DNA from: Delphinus delphis
Taxonomy: Eukaryota > Chordata > Mammalia > Artiodactyla > Delphinidae
Assembly: GCF_949987515.2 (NCBI RefSeq)
Contig: NC_082701.1
Location: 39,759,755 to 39,823,754 of the forward strand
Direction: 5' to 3'
Length of the DNA stretch: 64,000 nucleotides
The notes below the pieces were generated by a model. The model did no database searches. It saw nothing but the letters and a program-made list of their open reading frames with translations, and had not been told where the DNA came from. Below, piece after piece: positions 52,596-63,470 of this stretch. Both the position numbers and the translations under genes were made by a program. Positions within the stretch are counted from its first letter, which is position 1, and the number at the start of each line of letters is the position of its first letter.

Positions 52596-53785
52596 AAAGC
52601 TACAGTAAACAAGACAATATGGTACTGGCACAAAAACAGAAATATAGATCAATGGAACAGGATAGAAAGCCCAGAGATAAACCCACGCACATATGGTCAC
52701 CTTATCTTTGATAAAGGAGGCAAGAATATACAATGGAGAAAAGACAGCCTCTTCAATAAGTGGTGCCTGGAAAACTGGACAGCTACATGTAAAAGAATGA
52801 AATTAGAACATTTCCTAACACCATACACAAAAATAAACTCAAAATGGATTAGAGATCTAAATGTAAGGCCAGACACTATAAAACTCTTAGAGGAAAACAT
52901 AGGCAGAACACTCTTTGACATAAATCTCAGCAAGATCTTTTTTGACCCACCTCCTAGAGAAATGGAAACAAAAATAAAACAAAACAAAACCCAAATGGGA
53001 CCTAATGAAACTTAAAAGCTTTTGCACAGCAAAGGAAACCATAAACAAGATGAAAAGACAACTCTCAGAATGGGAGAAAATATTTGCAAATGAAGCAACT
53101 GACAAAGGATTAATCTCCAAAATATACAAGCAGCTCATGCCTCTCAATATCAAAAAAACAAACAACCCAATCCAAAAATGGGCAGAAGGCCTAAATAGAC
53201 ATTTCTCCAAGAAGATACACAGATTGCCAACAAACTCATGAAAGAATGCTCAACATCACTAATCATTCGAGAAATGCAAATCAAAACTACAATAAGGTAT
53301 CACCTCACACTGGTCAGAAGGGTCATCATCAAAAAATCTACAAACAATAAATGCTGGAGAGAGTGTGGAGAAAAGGAACCCTTTTGCACTGTTGGTGGGA
53401 ATGTAAATTGATACAGCCATTATGGAGAACAGTATGGAGGTTCCTTAAAAAACTACAAATAGAACTACCATATGACCCAGCAATCCCACTACTGGGCATA
53501 TACCCTGAGAAAACCATAATTCAAAAAGAGTCATGGACCCCAATGTTCATTGCAGCACTATTTACAGTAGCCAGGACACGGAAGCAACCAAAGTGTCCAT
53601 CAACAGATGAATGGATAAAGAAGATGTGGCACATATATACAATGGAATATTACTCAGCCATAAAAAGAAACGAAATTGAGTTATTTGTAGTGAGGTGGAT
53701 GGACCTAGAGTCTGTCATACAGAGTGAAGTAAGTCAGAAAGAGAAAAACAAATACCGTATGCTAACACATATATATGGAATCTAA
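52596..53785 (+). pseudogene. LINE-1 ORF2 C-terminal remnant of the outer element
   Basis: Open pieces at 52,587-53,015, 53,005-53,241 and 53,351-53,785 are in different frames. A small AT-rich insertion near 52,975-52,990 (acaaaataaaacaaaacaaa) and further indels near 53,205 and 53,350-53,375 break it. It shows [14 protein letters not shown] and YDPAIPLLG segments. It continues ORF2 from 45,206-45,751; the two halves are separated only by the inner L1. Confidence 0.92.
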
Positions 53786-54150
53786 AAAAAAAATAATTTT
53801 TCTGATGAACCTAGGGGCATGACAGGAATAAAGACACAGGTGTAGAGAATGGACCTAAGAACATGGGGAAGGGGAAGGATAAGCTGGGACAAAGTGAGAG
53901 AGTGGCATGGACATATATACACTACCAAATGTAAAATAGATAGCTAGTGGGAAGCAGCTGTATAGCACAGGGAGATCAGCTCGTTGCTTTGTGACCAAAT
54001 AGAGGGGTGGGTTAGGGAGGATGGGAGGGAGACGCAAAAGGGATGGGATATGGGGATATTCGTATACATATAGCTGATTCACTTTGTTATACAGCAGAAA
54101 CTAACACACCATTGTAAAGCAATTATACTCCAGTAAAGATGTTAAAAAAT
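52596..54150 (+). mobile_element. Outer (older) L1, right part
   Basis: Resumes the outer ORF2 at gctacagtaaacaagacaat and runs through the C-terminal region to the [12 protein letters not shown] end near 53,785. A 3' UTR follows, ending ccagtaaagatgttaaaaaa. The aataaa signal has become agtaaa (54,132). Its 3' UTR is the same type as the inner element. The outer TSD could not be found with confidence. Confidence 0.94.
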
Positions 54151-54158
54151 ATAAAATA

Positions 54159-54310
54159 AGTTAAATAGGCAATTCTCTGGTGGTCCAATGGTTAGGACTC
54201 GGTGCTCCCACTGCAAGGGGCTGGGTTCGATCCCTTGTCAGGGAACTAAGATCCCACAAGCCACACGGTGCAGCCCCCTCCCCAACAAAATATATAAATT
54301 CAGTTAAATA
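54159..54310 (+). mobile_element. CHR-type tRNA-derived SINE with perfect 9-bp TSD
   Basis: TSD agttaaata at 54,159-54,167 and 54,302-54,310. The body reads attctctggtggtccaatgg, ttaggactcggtgctcccac, gggctgggttcgatcccttg and agatcccacaagccacacgg. The A and B box regions are in order. Same type as the copy at 25,636, and distinct from the 'gcgtccggagcc' type at 29,903. Confidence 0.93.
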
Positions 54311-55439
54311 ATTCCCACCTCGACCAGTTCTAACGTGGAACAAATTAAGCCATGTGCAGTCCCATTCCTGTTTTTTGTTTACTTCTCGATGATTCCCCCC
54401 TCCTCTTTCTGCCATGACTGTCTTCCCCCATCAGGTGTTTCCACGGCTTCTTCCACAAGTTTGCAGTTCAGCTAATCTGATAATGATTAGGGTTCAAGGC
54501 GTGGACCCTCCCTAAGAGCCACATCGTGAATGGAGAAAAGCCTTCCCAAGGAACGCATGGACTAGCGTGTGATTCTGGGCAGTGTGACAGAGCAGCAGGG
54601 TGGCAGTCTGTGTGGGAGCATCTCTGAGGTGTTCCTCCAGTCACAACTCCTGTGGTCCCGGTGAGGATGCTCTTATTCTTTCTGATGTGTGACCTGGCCA
54701 TCTTTATTCGCTCTCCGTGACACACCAGCTTCCCTAACCCATCTACCTGGGGGTCAGCGTGGCCTCAGACTCTAGAGCAGTCTTCTCACAAGCTGAGGGC
54801 ACCCAAAGGAGATTGAGGCTGGATAGAGGAGTTGGAGTCCTGCTCAGCTCAGACCTCATGCACCTCCTGTCCAGCACCTCGGAGTTAGGGAGAGGTGTGG
54901 CTTTCCCATACCTACACCCCAGATGGGCACCTGTGGGTCTTCCCAGGGATGGAAATTCTGCCCATGGCTGGTCCGGCTGCTTGTTGCCTGCTCAGAACTC
55001 TCCTAACACCTGTCACTTGACACCTCCTTCTCCCAAATCCTGGTCCACGGAACCTAATAGAGCCTCCAAAGAGCTCAGAGTGTGCTTTCAGCCTTGTTGT
55101 GAGGACCTGACCCTGACCTGCCTCCACTGTTGCCCCTGCTGCTTTCCTAGCACTCTGTCTGCTGGCCTCGAGCATCCACCAATTGGTTCATCTCCCAACT
55201 CAGCTAGGTTGGCCCCAGCTGGAGCCCCCAGGCCGAAGGGGCTGCTACAGCAGCTCTTCTGCCGCCAGGGAGTCAGCCCCATATGTGCCCCTAGATGCCT
55301 GGAGTCCAGCAAAGGGACCCGCTGAAGCTGTCTGTGGGCAGCCACAGGGTTGGCGTTGGTGCGTGGAGGGAGCAAAGGAGGAGACAAGTAGACAGCAAAC
55401 TGTCTTCTCTTTTGCATTGGCTTCTGCATCATGGGCAGA
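54311..55439. other. Unassigned unique-looking DNA
   Basis: A 188-residue plus-strand open frame (54,759-55,325) is Cys- and Ser-rich with no domain, and its start is not a clear ATG in context. I do not call it a gene. No repeat named. Confidence 0.4.
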
Positions 55440-55595
55440 GTCAGGCAGACCTGGGGTCATCACTGACCAGTGTGAAATCTTGAGGTGCCCTCCTGAGCCT
55501 TTGTTTCTCCTCTGTAAAGTGGGGATGCTGATGGTTGCCTCATCTGTTTCTTGAGAATAATGACAGTAAGATAATGTCTGTAAAGACCTTTTGTC
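55440..55595 (+). repeat. MIR SINE
   Basis: agtcaggcagacctggggtc, tgagcctttgtttctcctct and gtaaagtggggatgctgatg follow MIR order. Confidence 0.78.
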
Positions 55596-56569
55596 CCCCA
55601 TATGTGACCTGTTCTCATCAAAGAAGCAAGGGAAACACTGGGAAAAGCAAGAGCTCTGCTGTGGGCTGCTGGTCTAAGAATGGGGTCGGTAAAGACCCTG
55701 GACCACAGGGGTGAACATCACATTGTCCCTCCTGATTGCACAGGGGACTCCCTGCCTGTCCTGGATAGGCAAGTGTAGGATCAGCCTCCTTGGCTTCTGG
55801 CTTGTTGATCTTGACAGATATTTCAGAGTTGGAGCAGGGAATCCATTTTCCATTTGGCAAAACTGTTGCCTGGAGGGCAAACCACTTGAAGGCCACAGAG
55901 CAGGTGAGGGTCAGGGTGGGACAGGCTCCCAGAGTCCTGACTCCCAGGCAGAGGGCTAGGGGCCATGCATGCTGCTGCCTGTCTGCCGGCCCTTCTGCGT
56001 CCTTACGTTGGGCACAGGACGTGTGGTAGTGAGGCTGCCTGGGCTCCATGGGGGCAGCCTGGCTGTGGTGCTGATAGGCTGTCCTGCCCTTTTCTCCTGC
56101 CTGACTCCAGGAGCAGCTCCTTGGGGTTTTTCTCAGGGAAATAACCCCAACACATTACAGAAAGGAAGAGAGGGAGTCAAAGCAAACCGAGGCAAGACAC
56201 AGAGCCACCTAGAGATAGAGTGATGCATTCACTCATTCATTCATCCAGGTCTGACATTCAGCCTGGAGGCACCAGTAACCCTTTAAAATCCTGCAATTCT
56301 TCCACCTTGGCTGCTAAGTAGTTGCTTCCCAGAGCTTTGTGAGTGTCACAGCTGCCAAGAACCCCCCTTCAGGGTCTCCAGTATCCTCCCAGCATCCAGA
56401 AACTAAAAGGTTCATGCCTGGCCCACAGGGACCTTAGGACCCCTGCCCCAGTGCTGATTCTTAAATATTTTGACTATCCCCCCAACCCCCCGGTCATAGA
56501 TGACAGAAAACACTTTGATTGAAACTGTTGGGTGAAACAGGAAGTATTCATCTGTGAAACGCCATTATT
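55596..56569. other. Unassigned DNA
   Basis: A MIR-like scrap lies at 55,800-55,880 (ttccatttggcaaaactgtt). A short attcattcattc stretch occurs at 56,228-56,244. No gene. Confidence 0.4.
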
Positions 56570-56760
56570 CATTCATTTATTCATTCATTCAGCAAATGTT
56601 TATTGAGCACCTAGCACCTGCCCAGGGAAAGGGCTAGGAATCGGGATGCTGAGCTCTGTGATGTAAGGTCCCTGATCACAGCCTTGCTGCGGACCAGGAA
56701 GAGAGGGGAGGGGAATATACAGCTCTAAACAGTGACCGAGGGAGAGGAGACACGACGGGA
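56570..56760 (-). repeat. L2 LINE 3' end, minus strand
   Basis: The tail ttcattcatttattcattca is followed by gcaaatgtttattgagcacc and tgatgtaaggtccctgatca, reverse L2. Confidence 0.75.
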
Positions 56761-57519
56761 GAGAATGAGATGGGTTGACACCTTGGCTTGGAGCAAGAGT
56801 GAAGGAGGCTGCCGAGCCCATGGGGAGGGGCCTTGGAGTCCAGCTTGGAGCTGTCAAGGTTCTTCAGTTCCATCCAATTATCCACTAATGACACACAATG
56901 AATAGATTAGGAAGCGGACTGAGGACAAGGACGCTTAATTATAAAGCCGAGGAGCGAGGAAACACTGAGCATCCCGTGACGGCTCTCGGGTAAGTGGGCG
57001 GGCAAGGGTGGGGGAGGGGAGGAGGTCCAGCCCCTGCTGGCAGCTACACGACCCCGCTGGGGCTTTCCAGGAGCTGGCCCAGTCACTGAGCCTGGGTCAG
57101 AAGTGGAGTTCAGCATCTGGGAAGGGCAGAAATGTGCAAGGCAGAGGGGATTAAGGTGGAAGGTGGAGAGGTATTTGGGGATGGGCAGTGATATGGAGCT
57201 GACTCATTCCAGGTTGGAGGGCTCTCTCCATACATCACTTCCTCTCGCCTGTGTCATGACTGGTGCCCCCAGAGTGGGGAGTCATGTCTGTGGATTCTGT
57301 CTGCTGGACATGGGGCTCTAGTCCTTCCTGAGGTTGCCCTTGCTCCAGCCTGGGAAGGACACTGGCCCTGTGGCCCCCTCTAACTCCACCTGCCCCCCAA
57401 TGTCTGGGTCCCTTCCTTACTCTGGTCTCCTGGGGGAGGGGGGATTCCACGCAGCCTCTGTCAGAGCAACCATGGCCAGCATCTCCACTCAGACACGAAG
57501 GTTCATGTTCTGCAAGTGT
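56761..57519. other. Unassigned unique-looking DNA
   Basis: No repeat or gene recognised. An AT-rich patch at 56,925-56,950 (gcttaattataaagccga) is the only notable feature. Confidence 0.4.
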
Positions 57520-57700
57520 GTTCTCAGTGTTCTCTCAGCTGATCCTCCCAGCAGTCCTGGGAGCAGGTGGAGAGGCGTTCCCTTCCCATGAGGCCCAAGG
57601 AGGAAAATGGGGTTCAGACAGGTGACTCGATTTGCCCAGAGCCTCAGAGGTGATGTGTCGGGGTTGGGGCTTGGACCCAGGTCTGCCTGCTTCTCCCCAG
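57520..57700 (-). repeat. MIR SINE, minus strand
   Basis: ctgatcctcccagcagtcct, aaaatggggttcagacaggt, gactcgatttgcccagagcc and gcttggacccaggtctgcct: reverse MIR with decayed core. Confidence 0.75.
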
Positions 57701-58344
57701 ACTTCTCTTCATGCTTTATACCAGTTTGTCCTTCAGACCCGAGGCTGCAGATGAGAGGAGCTAACCAGTGGCTCCAGGCCAATGGTAGCAGCTGGGCCTG
57801 ATGTCGTGCCTCCCCACCCCCGGGTCCTCCCCGTCTAGCCTCTTTACCCTCAACCTGGGAGGAACCTTTTGGCCCCCACCAACTGCCTTTCCCACTGGTG
57901 TTCTTAGGTGCCTGTGATGCACAGGGGGTGATGTTCTCCAGCCCCCAGGGGACTCTCTCTCCTCTGATACCCAAGCATTCCCTGCCTCTGTCACACACCA
58001 GGCATCCTATGAAGGCGCAGGGACCTGGGATACTCCATATGCTTGAGTTGTTGCCCACATAGGTTTTCAGTTCCTTGAATTCATTGCCTGTCCCGCATCC
58101 CCACCTTCTGCACTGCTCACGGTAACCTCGTGCTAATTGATTGGACCACCAGGGGACATGGGCGGACATGGGACAGAACATCCCTTAGTGAGGCATGAGA
58201 GGGGTGGGATGGGAGAGTAAGAGTTTCTCACATTCTGGGTTGAGTTAGATTCCTGCCTGTGCTTTCTGAAAGAGATGAGCATTTATAAATTTCTAACTCT
58301 TGCCTTGAGGAACGGACGGAAGGCTGCAGCATGTCTACTTTGGC
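57701..58344. other. Unassigned unique-looking DNA
   Basis: A 230-residue minus-strand open frame (57,489-58,181) overlaps the MIR and has no domain, so I reject it as a gene. Nothing else recognised. Confidence 0.4.
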
Positions 58345-58545
58345 CAGGTGCTTTGTAGATGTTACCTCATTTATTCTCACAACCATCCCATAAGTGGGGT
58401 TTCAAGTTTGCAAACAAGAAAACTGAGGCTCAGGAAGGTAAGGTGACTGCTCTAAGTTCACCTAGTTTGTACGAGAGCTAGGATTTGAACAGAGGCATCT
58501 TGGACTCCGAAGTCAATGTTTTCCCCACCATTTAATAGAGTATAT
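58345..58545 (-). repeat. MIR SINE, near full length, minus strand
   Basis: aggtgctttgtagatgttac, ctcatttattctcacaacca, aactgaggctcaggaaggta and gctaggatttgaacagaggc appear in reverse MIR order. Confidence 0.88.
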
Positions 58546-58699
58546 GGAAGACAACCTGGAAATTCAGGGGTTGGGGCGAGGTGGCCTTGAAACAAACGCA
58601 CCATCAAGCCCATCTGTGGGGCTGCCCGGGAGGGGCGGGACCTCCCAGACCCAAGAGCGTCCTGGCAAATGATGTGATCGTTTTATAGGTCTGTCCAAA

Positions 58700-58860
58700 G
58701 TTTCATATGTTCTTAATTAATGCTCACAACCAGCTCTGAAGGGGCCAGAAATCTTAGCTCCCTTTCGCAGACGTTGAAACTGAGGCTCAGAGAATCTGAG
58801 AACTTACTCGACACAGTGAGAGAAGTAAACGGCAGCACCGGGAGTCAAGAAGTCATTTAA
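58700..58860 (-). repeat. MIR SINE, minus strand
   Basis: taatgctcacaaccagctct, then ccctttcgcagacgttgaaa and ctgaggctcagagaatctga. The right end is diverged. Confidence 0.78.
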
Positions 58861-59089
58861 TTTCAAATTCAATGTTCTTGCAGCTGCCCTCATGGCGTGG
58901 ACCGCCTCTGGTGGCAGGCAAGAGACCACAGACCCACAGGTGGAGCCCCAGACTCACAGACCCAGGCCAGAGGTCAAGACCAGGACAATTAGTGCGGAAA
59001 GACAAGAGATGTCTTTTTACCATCGGACGAGGCACACAGGGTCAAGGGGCTAGAGTTTTCACAGACCCCCAGAGATGGATGCGTCAGTG

Positions 59090-59165
59090 TCAGCATCATT
59101 TAGCTCAACCTCCTAGCCACGCGGGTGACAGCAAATTATAAGCAGGGGCTTGACTCAAACCCAAC
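59090..59165 (-). repeat. MIR SINE scrap, minus strand
   Basis: catttagctcaacctcctag to gcaggggcttgactcaaacc resembles the right half of a reverse MIR. Confidence 0.45.
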
Positions 59166-59809
59166 CTCCCCCAGCGACCAAGAGCGACCCTAGGAAGTGG
59201 GACACTCCAGAGGTGGACCTGTCCCAAGGGGGCAGCTTCTTCTCCTCTTTCAGTTAATCTGCTCTAGGTACCCAAGGTAGAGAGTGGCCAGAGCAGCAGC
59301 TTAGGCCTTCCAGACCTCAAGTCTCCCTTGGTTGTCCAGGTTCTGGATGTCTTGCTAGCCTGGGTAGAGCCATCACCACCATGCCCTAAACTCTGCTCCT
59401 TCATCTCTGCCAGCTGCAAATTGGAGGTGTCTTCCCTCAGTGGATGGCAGTGCCTTTGAGCTCAGGATGTTGGGTGAGGGTCTTCTCTTTGTTTTTTTGT
59501 GCTTCACTGAGCCTGCAATGCCCAGAGCAGGAGCATGTGGTGGAAGAGACAGGTACTTCCTTTTCTTTCTAAGACCTTGACAGGGGGTCTGATGCCCTGA
59601 GGGCTTGGTTGGGATGGGAATGGTGTCTGAGGCTCTTGCATTCCGTTTGTTCGCCCCTTCAAGATCCTGGGCTGGTGCGAGCATTATGGGGTGTGGAGAT
59701 GGTGGTGGTGGGGAAAAGAGGGGGATGTGAGATGCCTTGAAAAATGGGACATTCCCTTCTCTGTCTGCAGTGGTTCAGCCTGGGGTGTGACTGAGGACCA
59801 TACTCTTTG
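59166..59809. other. Unassigned unique-looking DNA
   Basis: No gene or repeat recognised. A purine-rich tggtggtggtggggaaaaga patch lies at 59,700. Confidence 0.4.
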
Positions 59810-60515
59810 CAGTAGCTACAGGGAGGTTCTAAATCCTCAATCTGACCATACCACTTCGTTGTTCAAAATCCTTCAAAGCCTCCTTGTCTCCCACTGAATG
59901 GAGCCCAGATGTATGGCTTCAAGTCCTCCATGATCTGGCCCCAGCCCTGTCCTGCCACCTCCTCTCACCCTGCTCCCTCTATAGCCTTTCAGTCGGGTGT
60001 GATAAAGTCTTTCAGCCCATCCAATTCAGGCTCTTCTCTTTGCCACATCTTCTTCCCTCCCACCTCTTCCCTTCTCTCCTTGGCCTGACCACTTCCCAAA
60101 AATCTTTCAGTACTCCACGTGTCATCTCTTCTGGGAAGCCCTCCAAGACTTCTGAAGGTCAGAGAGGTGCCCGTCCTCCTCTATGAGTGTGACCCTCCCA
60201 TCCTCTGAGTGTCTGTTGCCCCATGTCCTCCCACTAGACTCTGAACCCCAAGAGGGCAGGGGTGCACTCTGCTCAGAGTGGTAGCCCTAGCTCCTAGCCT
60301 CTTGTTACTCAAAGTGTGGTCCACAGACCGACAGCATCAGCATCACCCGAGACCTTGTTAGAAATACGTAATCTCAGGCCCCATCCCAGACCTACTGGAT
60401 CAATATCTGCATTTAAACAAGATCCAGGTAATTTGTGGGCAGATTAAACTTAGAAAAGCTCTGATCTAGCCAGGGTTTGGCTCAGAATAGATGCCCACTC
60501 AGTACTTTCTGAGTA
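59810..60515 (+). repeat. L2 LINE 3' end, interrupted by MER5
   Basis: aaaatccttcaaagcctcct, ctccatgatctggccccagc, ccacgtgtcatctcttctgg, actctgaaccccaagagggc and, after the MER5 insert, cagaatagatgcccactcag and actttctgagtaaatgaaga follow L2 order. A long, well-ordered copy. Confidence 0.87.
60302..60468 (+). mobile_element. MER5-type hAT DNA transposon inside L2
   Basis: ttactcaaagtgtggtccac, gacagcatcagcatcacccg, ccccatcccagacctactgg and ggtaatttgtgggcagatta follow the MER5A/B consensus. It is shorter than full length and nonautonomous. Its position inside L2 gives their relative age. Confidence 0.88.
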
Positions 60516-60669
60516 AATGAAGAAACGCATGGAGTCTGCAGTGAGTGACATGACAGCCTCAGGCTTCAACCTGCAACTACCCAGTGGACCCTGGAATGGG
60601 TGGGAGTGAGGAGGGGGTGGGGAGAGGGGGTCAGCTCCAGGACACAGGCACCACATGCCTAGCTCGCAT

Positions 60670-61200
60670 GCTTTTAAAGACATTGTTCTGTTGAAACGTT
60701 ATGATGGTTGAATAATTATCCCTCATGCATAGATGTGCAAGCTCAGGTCTAAAGTGACTTGTTGCTATGGACCAAATGTTTGTGTCCCTACAAATTCATA
60801 TGCTGAAACCCTAACCCCCAAGTTGATGGTAATGGGAGGCGGGGCCCTTAGGAAGAAATTAGGTTGTGAGGGTGGAGTCCACATGAATGGATTCAGTGCC
60901 CCTATAAAAAGAGATACCAGAACAAGTTTCCTTGCTCTCTGCCACATGAAGGTACCAGGAGAAGACAGCCATCTGCAAAGCAGGAAAAGAGCCCTCACCA
61001 GACACTGCATCTGCTGGCACCTTGATCTTGGACTTCCCAGCCTCCAGAACTGTGAGAAATAAATGTTTGCTATTTAAGCCACCCTCTCTGTGGTCTTTTG
61101 TTGTGGCAGCCCAGGCTGACTAGGGCACTTGTCCAAGGTCACAGAGCAGTAAGTGGCAAAGCTGGGGTGTGAACTTCAGCCTGACTACTTCTGGCTGGAG
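60670..61200 (-). repeat. MIR SINE, minus strand, split by an LTR
   Basis: aaacgttatgatggttgaat ... gctcaggtctaaagtgactt at the left rejoins cttgtccaaggtcacagagc and agtaagtggcaaagctgggg at the right once the LTR and one TSD copy are ignored. This is direct evidence for the LTR insertion site. Confidence 0.88.
60763..61127 (+). mobile_element. MLT1A-like solo LTR (ERVL-MaLR) with 5-bp TSD
   Basis: The LTR begins TGCTATGGACC and ends GGGCA (TG...CA). It is flanked by CTTGT at 60,758-60,762 and 61,128-61,132, the 5-bp duplication typical of ERVL-class elements. Inner text includes aaattcatatgctgaaaccc, ggattcagtgcccctataaa (TATA-like) and cagaactgtgagaaataaat (AATAAA signal). A solo fossil LTR of an ancient retrovirus-like element; no coding region is present. 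Confidence 0.92.
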
Positions 61201-61649
61201 GCTCAAGCAGAGAGAGGGAGGGTGTAGGGAAGGGGTGTGCTATGCAAGGCCTTGCTGGGCCAGGCCCAGGAATGAGCTCACTTCATGATGGTATTGAAAC
61301 CTGTCCCATTAGAAGAGGAGGTGGGGGAGGGACTTTGGCGGGAAGGCCTGAGGCAGGTTTGATTTGTGGCTGAAATCCCAGCTTCCACTCTGGGGATCTC
61401 TGACTCCCTCAGCCCAGCTGGGTTTTGCTCTGTGTACCTCCTGTGGTGCCCTCTCTGCTTCCGTGTGGGAAATCTATCTCTCCCCAGGGCTTTCCTGCAG
61501 CTGCATCCTGCGGGCCACATTTCCCAGGCTCAGCAGCGTCTGGATGCCTTCCCGTCCCTGCAGACATCAGCCTGGGACAGGGCCCAAGTCTGCCAATCCC
61601 TCCTTCTTCCCTGCTTCCCTTGCCTTGCCTAAGAAGGCCTAGAATCCGC
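61201..61649. other. Unassigned DNA
   Basis: No repeat named. The frames at 61,364-61,642 have no domain or good start. Confidence 0.4.
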
Positions 61650-61760
61650 TCAGCTACAGAATGTGGAACCCGGAGGACAGGATCTCATCCAACCCCTGCA
61701 TGTTTCAGAGGAGGCACTGAGGTCCAGAGATGGATCTCGTTTCCCAGGACCACAGGTTAC
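61650..61760 (-). repeat. MIR SINE fragment, minus strand
   Basis: gtttcagaggaggcactgag and gtccagagatggatctcgtt, then tcccaggaccacaggttaca, resembles the reverse MIR core. Confidence 0.55.
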
Positions 61761-61879
61761 AAGGCGGGTCATGGACAACGCTGGGCACAGGAGTCCAGCC
61801 TGCTATTTCTGCTTTCCATCACGCTGGGCAGCCTGCTCAGAGCCTCTGTAGGGAAGTGCACCCACAGTTCACATTTGCC

Positions 61880-62145
61880 AGTTTTATTATTAGCTCTTAT
61901 TTATTCAATATCCACCATCTGCCTGACATCAAGCACTTAACACGCGTAATCACATTTAATCCTCATAATACCCTTATGATTTATTTATTAGTCCTACCAT
62001 TATCATTATTATTCTCAGTTTTCAGATGGGAAAACTGAGGTTCAGAGAAGTGAAGTAACTTGCCCCAGGTGCACAGCTAGGAAATAGAGCAACAGGGATT
62101 TGAACTCAGTATTGCCCGGCTCTGAGCTCTGCTCGGCTACACGTC
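61880..62145 (-). repeat. MIR SINE, near full length, minus strand
   Basis: attattagctcttatttatt, gtaatcacatttaatcctca, tattctcagttttcagatgg, aactgaggttcagagaagtg, gcacagctaggaaatagagc and gatttgaactcagtattgcc are all present in order. Confidence 0.92.
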
Positions 62146-62269
62146 CTCTTGAGTGGGTTCAGCTCAGACACTTGGACCCACATCTGTGCTGCAGCAAGAG
62201 AGGAGCTCTGTGTCTCTCTGAGTGGCTGGAGACCTAAGGACCGTGGCCACACTGTCTTACAGACACACC

Positions 62270-62420
62270 GTCAGTACGTACACTTTGGTTTACAAAGTAC
62301 TTTTACATTCTCCACATTATCTCAGTAGCTGCAATAAACCCATAAATCTGGCAGAGTAGATATTTTGCCCATTTAACAGGTTAGGAAACTGGGTTTAACA
62401 ACCCATGGTACACAATTTTT
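62270..62420 (-). repeat. MIR SINE fragment, minus strand
   Basis: tttacaaagtacttttacat, ctccacattatctcagtagc and cccatttaacaggttaggaa, then actgggtttaac, are a decayed reverse MIR. Confidence 0.72.
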
Positions 62421-62749
62421 GGAACCCGGTGGTAGTGCTCGTGTCATGGTAACACACCACTCCCCACCTGGGCTCATGATAAATGCAGGGACCCTCAGGG
62501 GCATTCAGCATACACTCACCAGGGTGTTCAGACCCATCAGTGCTTGACCCTGACAGTCCACAGCGCTTTCACATCTGGATGAAGGTAGGCTCAGGGAGAC
62601 ACATTCCAACATGCCTCCAGGATTCCTCTATAGAAAAGGGAGTGGTTGTGGGGTTTCCTTCCTGCATCCTGTCTGGGTTTGCTAATTCACGCTGTTTGCT
62701 AGTCCCACGGCCAGCAGATGTTGGTGGAGGGAGACATCAGAGACCATGG
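62421..62749. other. Unassigned DNA
   Basis: Nothing recognised; short overlapping open frames only. Confidence 0.4.
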
Positions 62750-62905
62750 GGGCTGGTCCAGCCTTTGTTACTGTTTAAATATGTGGCTTTAGCTAGTCCC
62801 ATAATTCTTCTAAACCTTAGCTTTCTCACCTATAAAGAGGGGAATAATGCCACCCTACAGATCCCTCAGAGATTTTGTAAGGGTAAAATAATACAATAGA
62901 GATGA
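62750..62905 (+). repeat. MIR SINE fragment
   Basis: ctttagctagtcccataatt and ccttagctttctcacctata, then agattttgtaagggtaaaat, follow the plus MIR core and 3' half. Confidence 0.7.
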
Positions 62906-62989
62906 AAGTGCTTCAAGAAGAACAAAGCATTGTATGTTTATGGAATGGTGATTGCAGGCATAAAAACAGCAGCTTGGGGATTGCGGTGT

Positions 62990-63090
62990 GGGAAGGCAAC
63001 ATTTACTGAGCAGCTACTATGAACACTTTATAGATATTATCTCATACAACCCTCAACACAGCTCTTCAGAGAGGTATTATAGGATTTTCA
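62990..63090 (-). repeat. MIR SINE fragment, minus strand
   Basis: aacatttactgagcagctac, tatagatattatctcataca and accctcaacacagctcttca match the 3' part of MIR in reverse. Confidence 0.78.
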
Positions 63091-63470
63091 GCCTCTGATC
63101 CTGGCTGAATAGCTCTTAACAGATCAACCCTCCCAGAGATAACAGCTATCAACTCTGAGCAACATACTAAAAATACAGTTATCAGAAGGAGAGTGACACA
63201 CAGCAGGCAGATTCCAGAGCTGGGGGAATGGGAGATGTTATTGACACTTGGAAGAAGGGAAGGGCACTGGGTGAATTTCTTAGCTTTTACAAGTTTAGCC
63301 TGAGGGCAAGCCCCAGTCCTCCCATGTTGGATGGCTAAAACCTGGATAGAAACCTGCACTTACACTGTTTTGAAGAATAAGGGAATGGATTTCAAGGTAC
63401 CTTCAAGGAAAATGAAAGAGGAAACTCAGGAAAGAGTGAACTAGAGAGGGGAACCCCAGATTCTGAGTGT
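63091..63470. other. Unassigned DNA
   Basis: No gene or named repeat. It may belong to the old element that follows. Confidence 0.35.

Larger units (their letters stand above)
45742..52605 (+). mobile_element. Inner full-length LINE-1 with TSD, inserted in the outer L1
   Basis: The body is about 45,773-52,595: 5' UTR, ORF1 remnant, ORF2 remnant, 3' UTR, poly-A. Flanking duplicates aaagctacag lie at 45,742-45,751 and 52,596-52,605, and the outer L1 sequence is continuous across them. About 20 extra bases (cagaaaaaaaaacaaccaca area, 45,752-45,772) separate the left TSD from the typical start ggggacttccgggaagatgg. They may be untemplated 5' additions. Both reading frames carry several lesions (see ORF entries), so it cannot move on its own. 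Length (~6.8 kb) and order fit a complete mammalian L1. Confidence 0.96.

Noticed and set aside
54168..54301. tRNA-like A and B boxes
   Set aside because: Part of a tRNA-derived SINE with a 9-bp TSD, not a functional tRNA gene; no CCA-end acceptor stem could be closed.
54759..55325. 188-residue Cys/Ser-rich plus-strand open frame
   Set aside because: No domain, no good start and no splice-type borders.
57489..58181. 230-residue minus-strand open frame
   Set aside because: Overlaps a MIR for its last quarter and has no recognisable motif.
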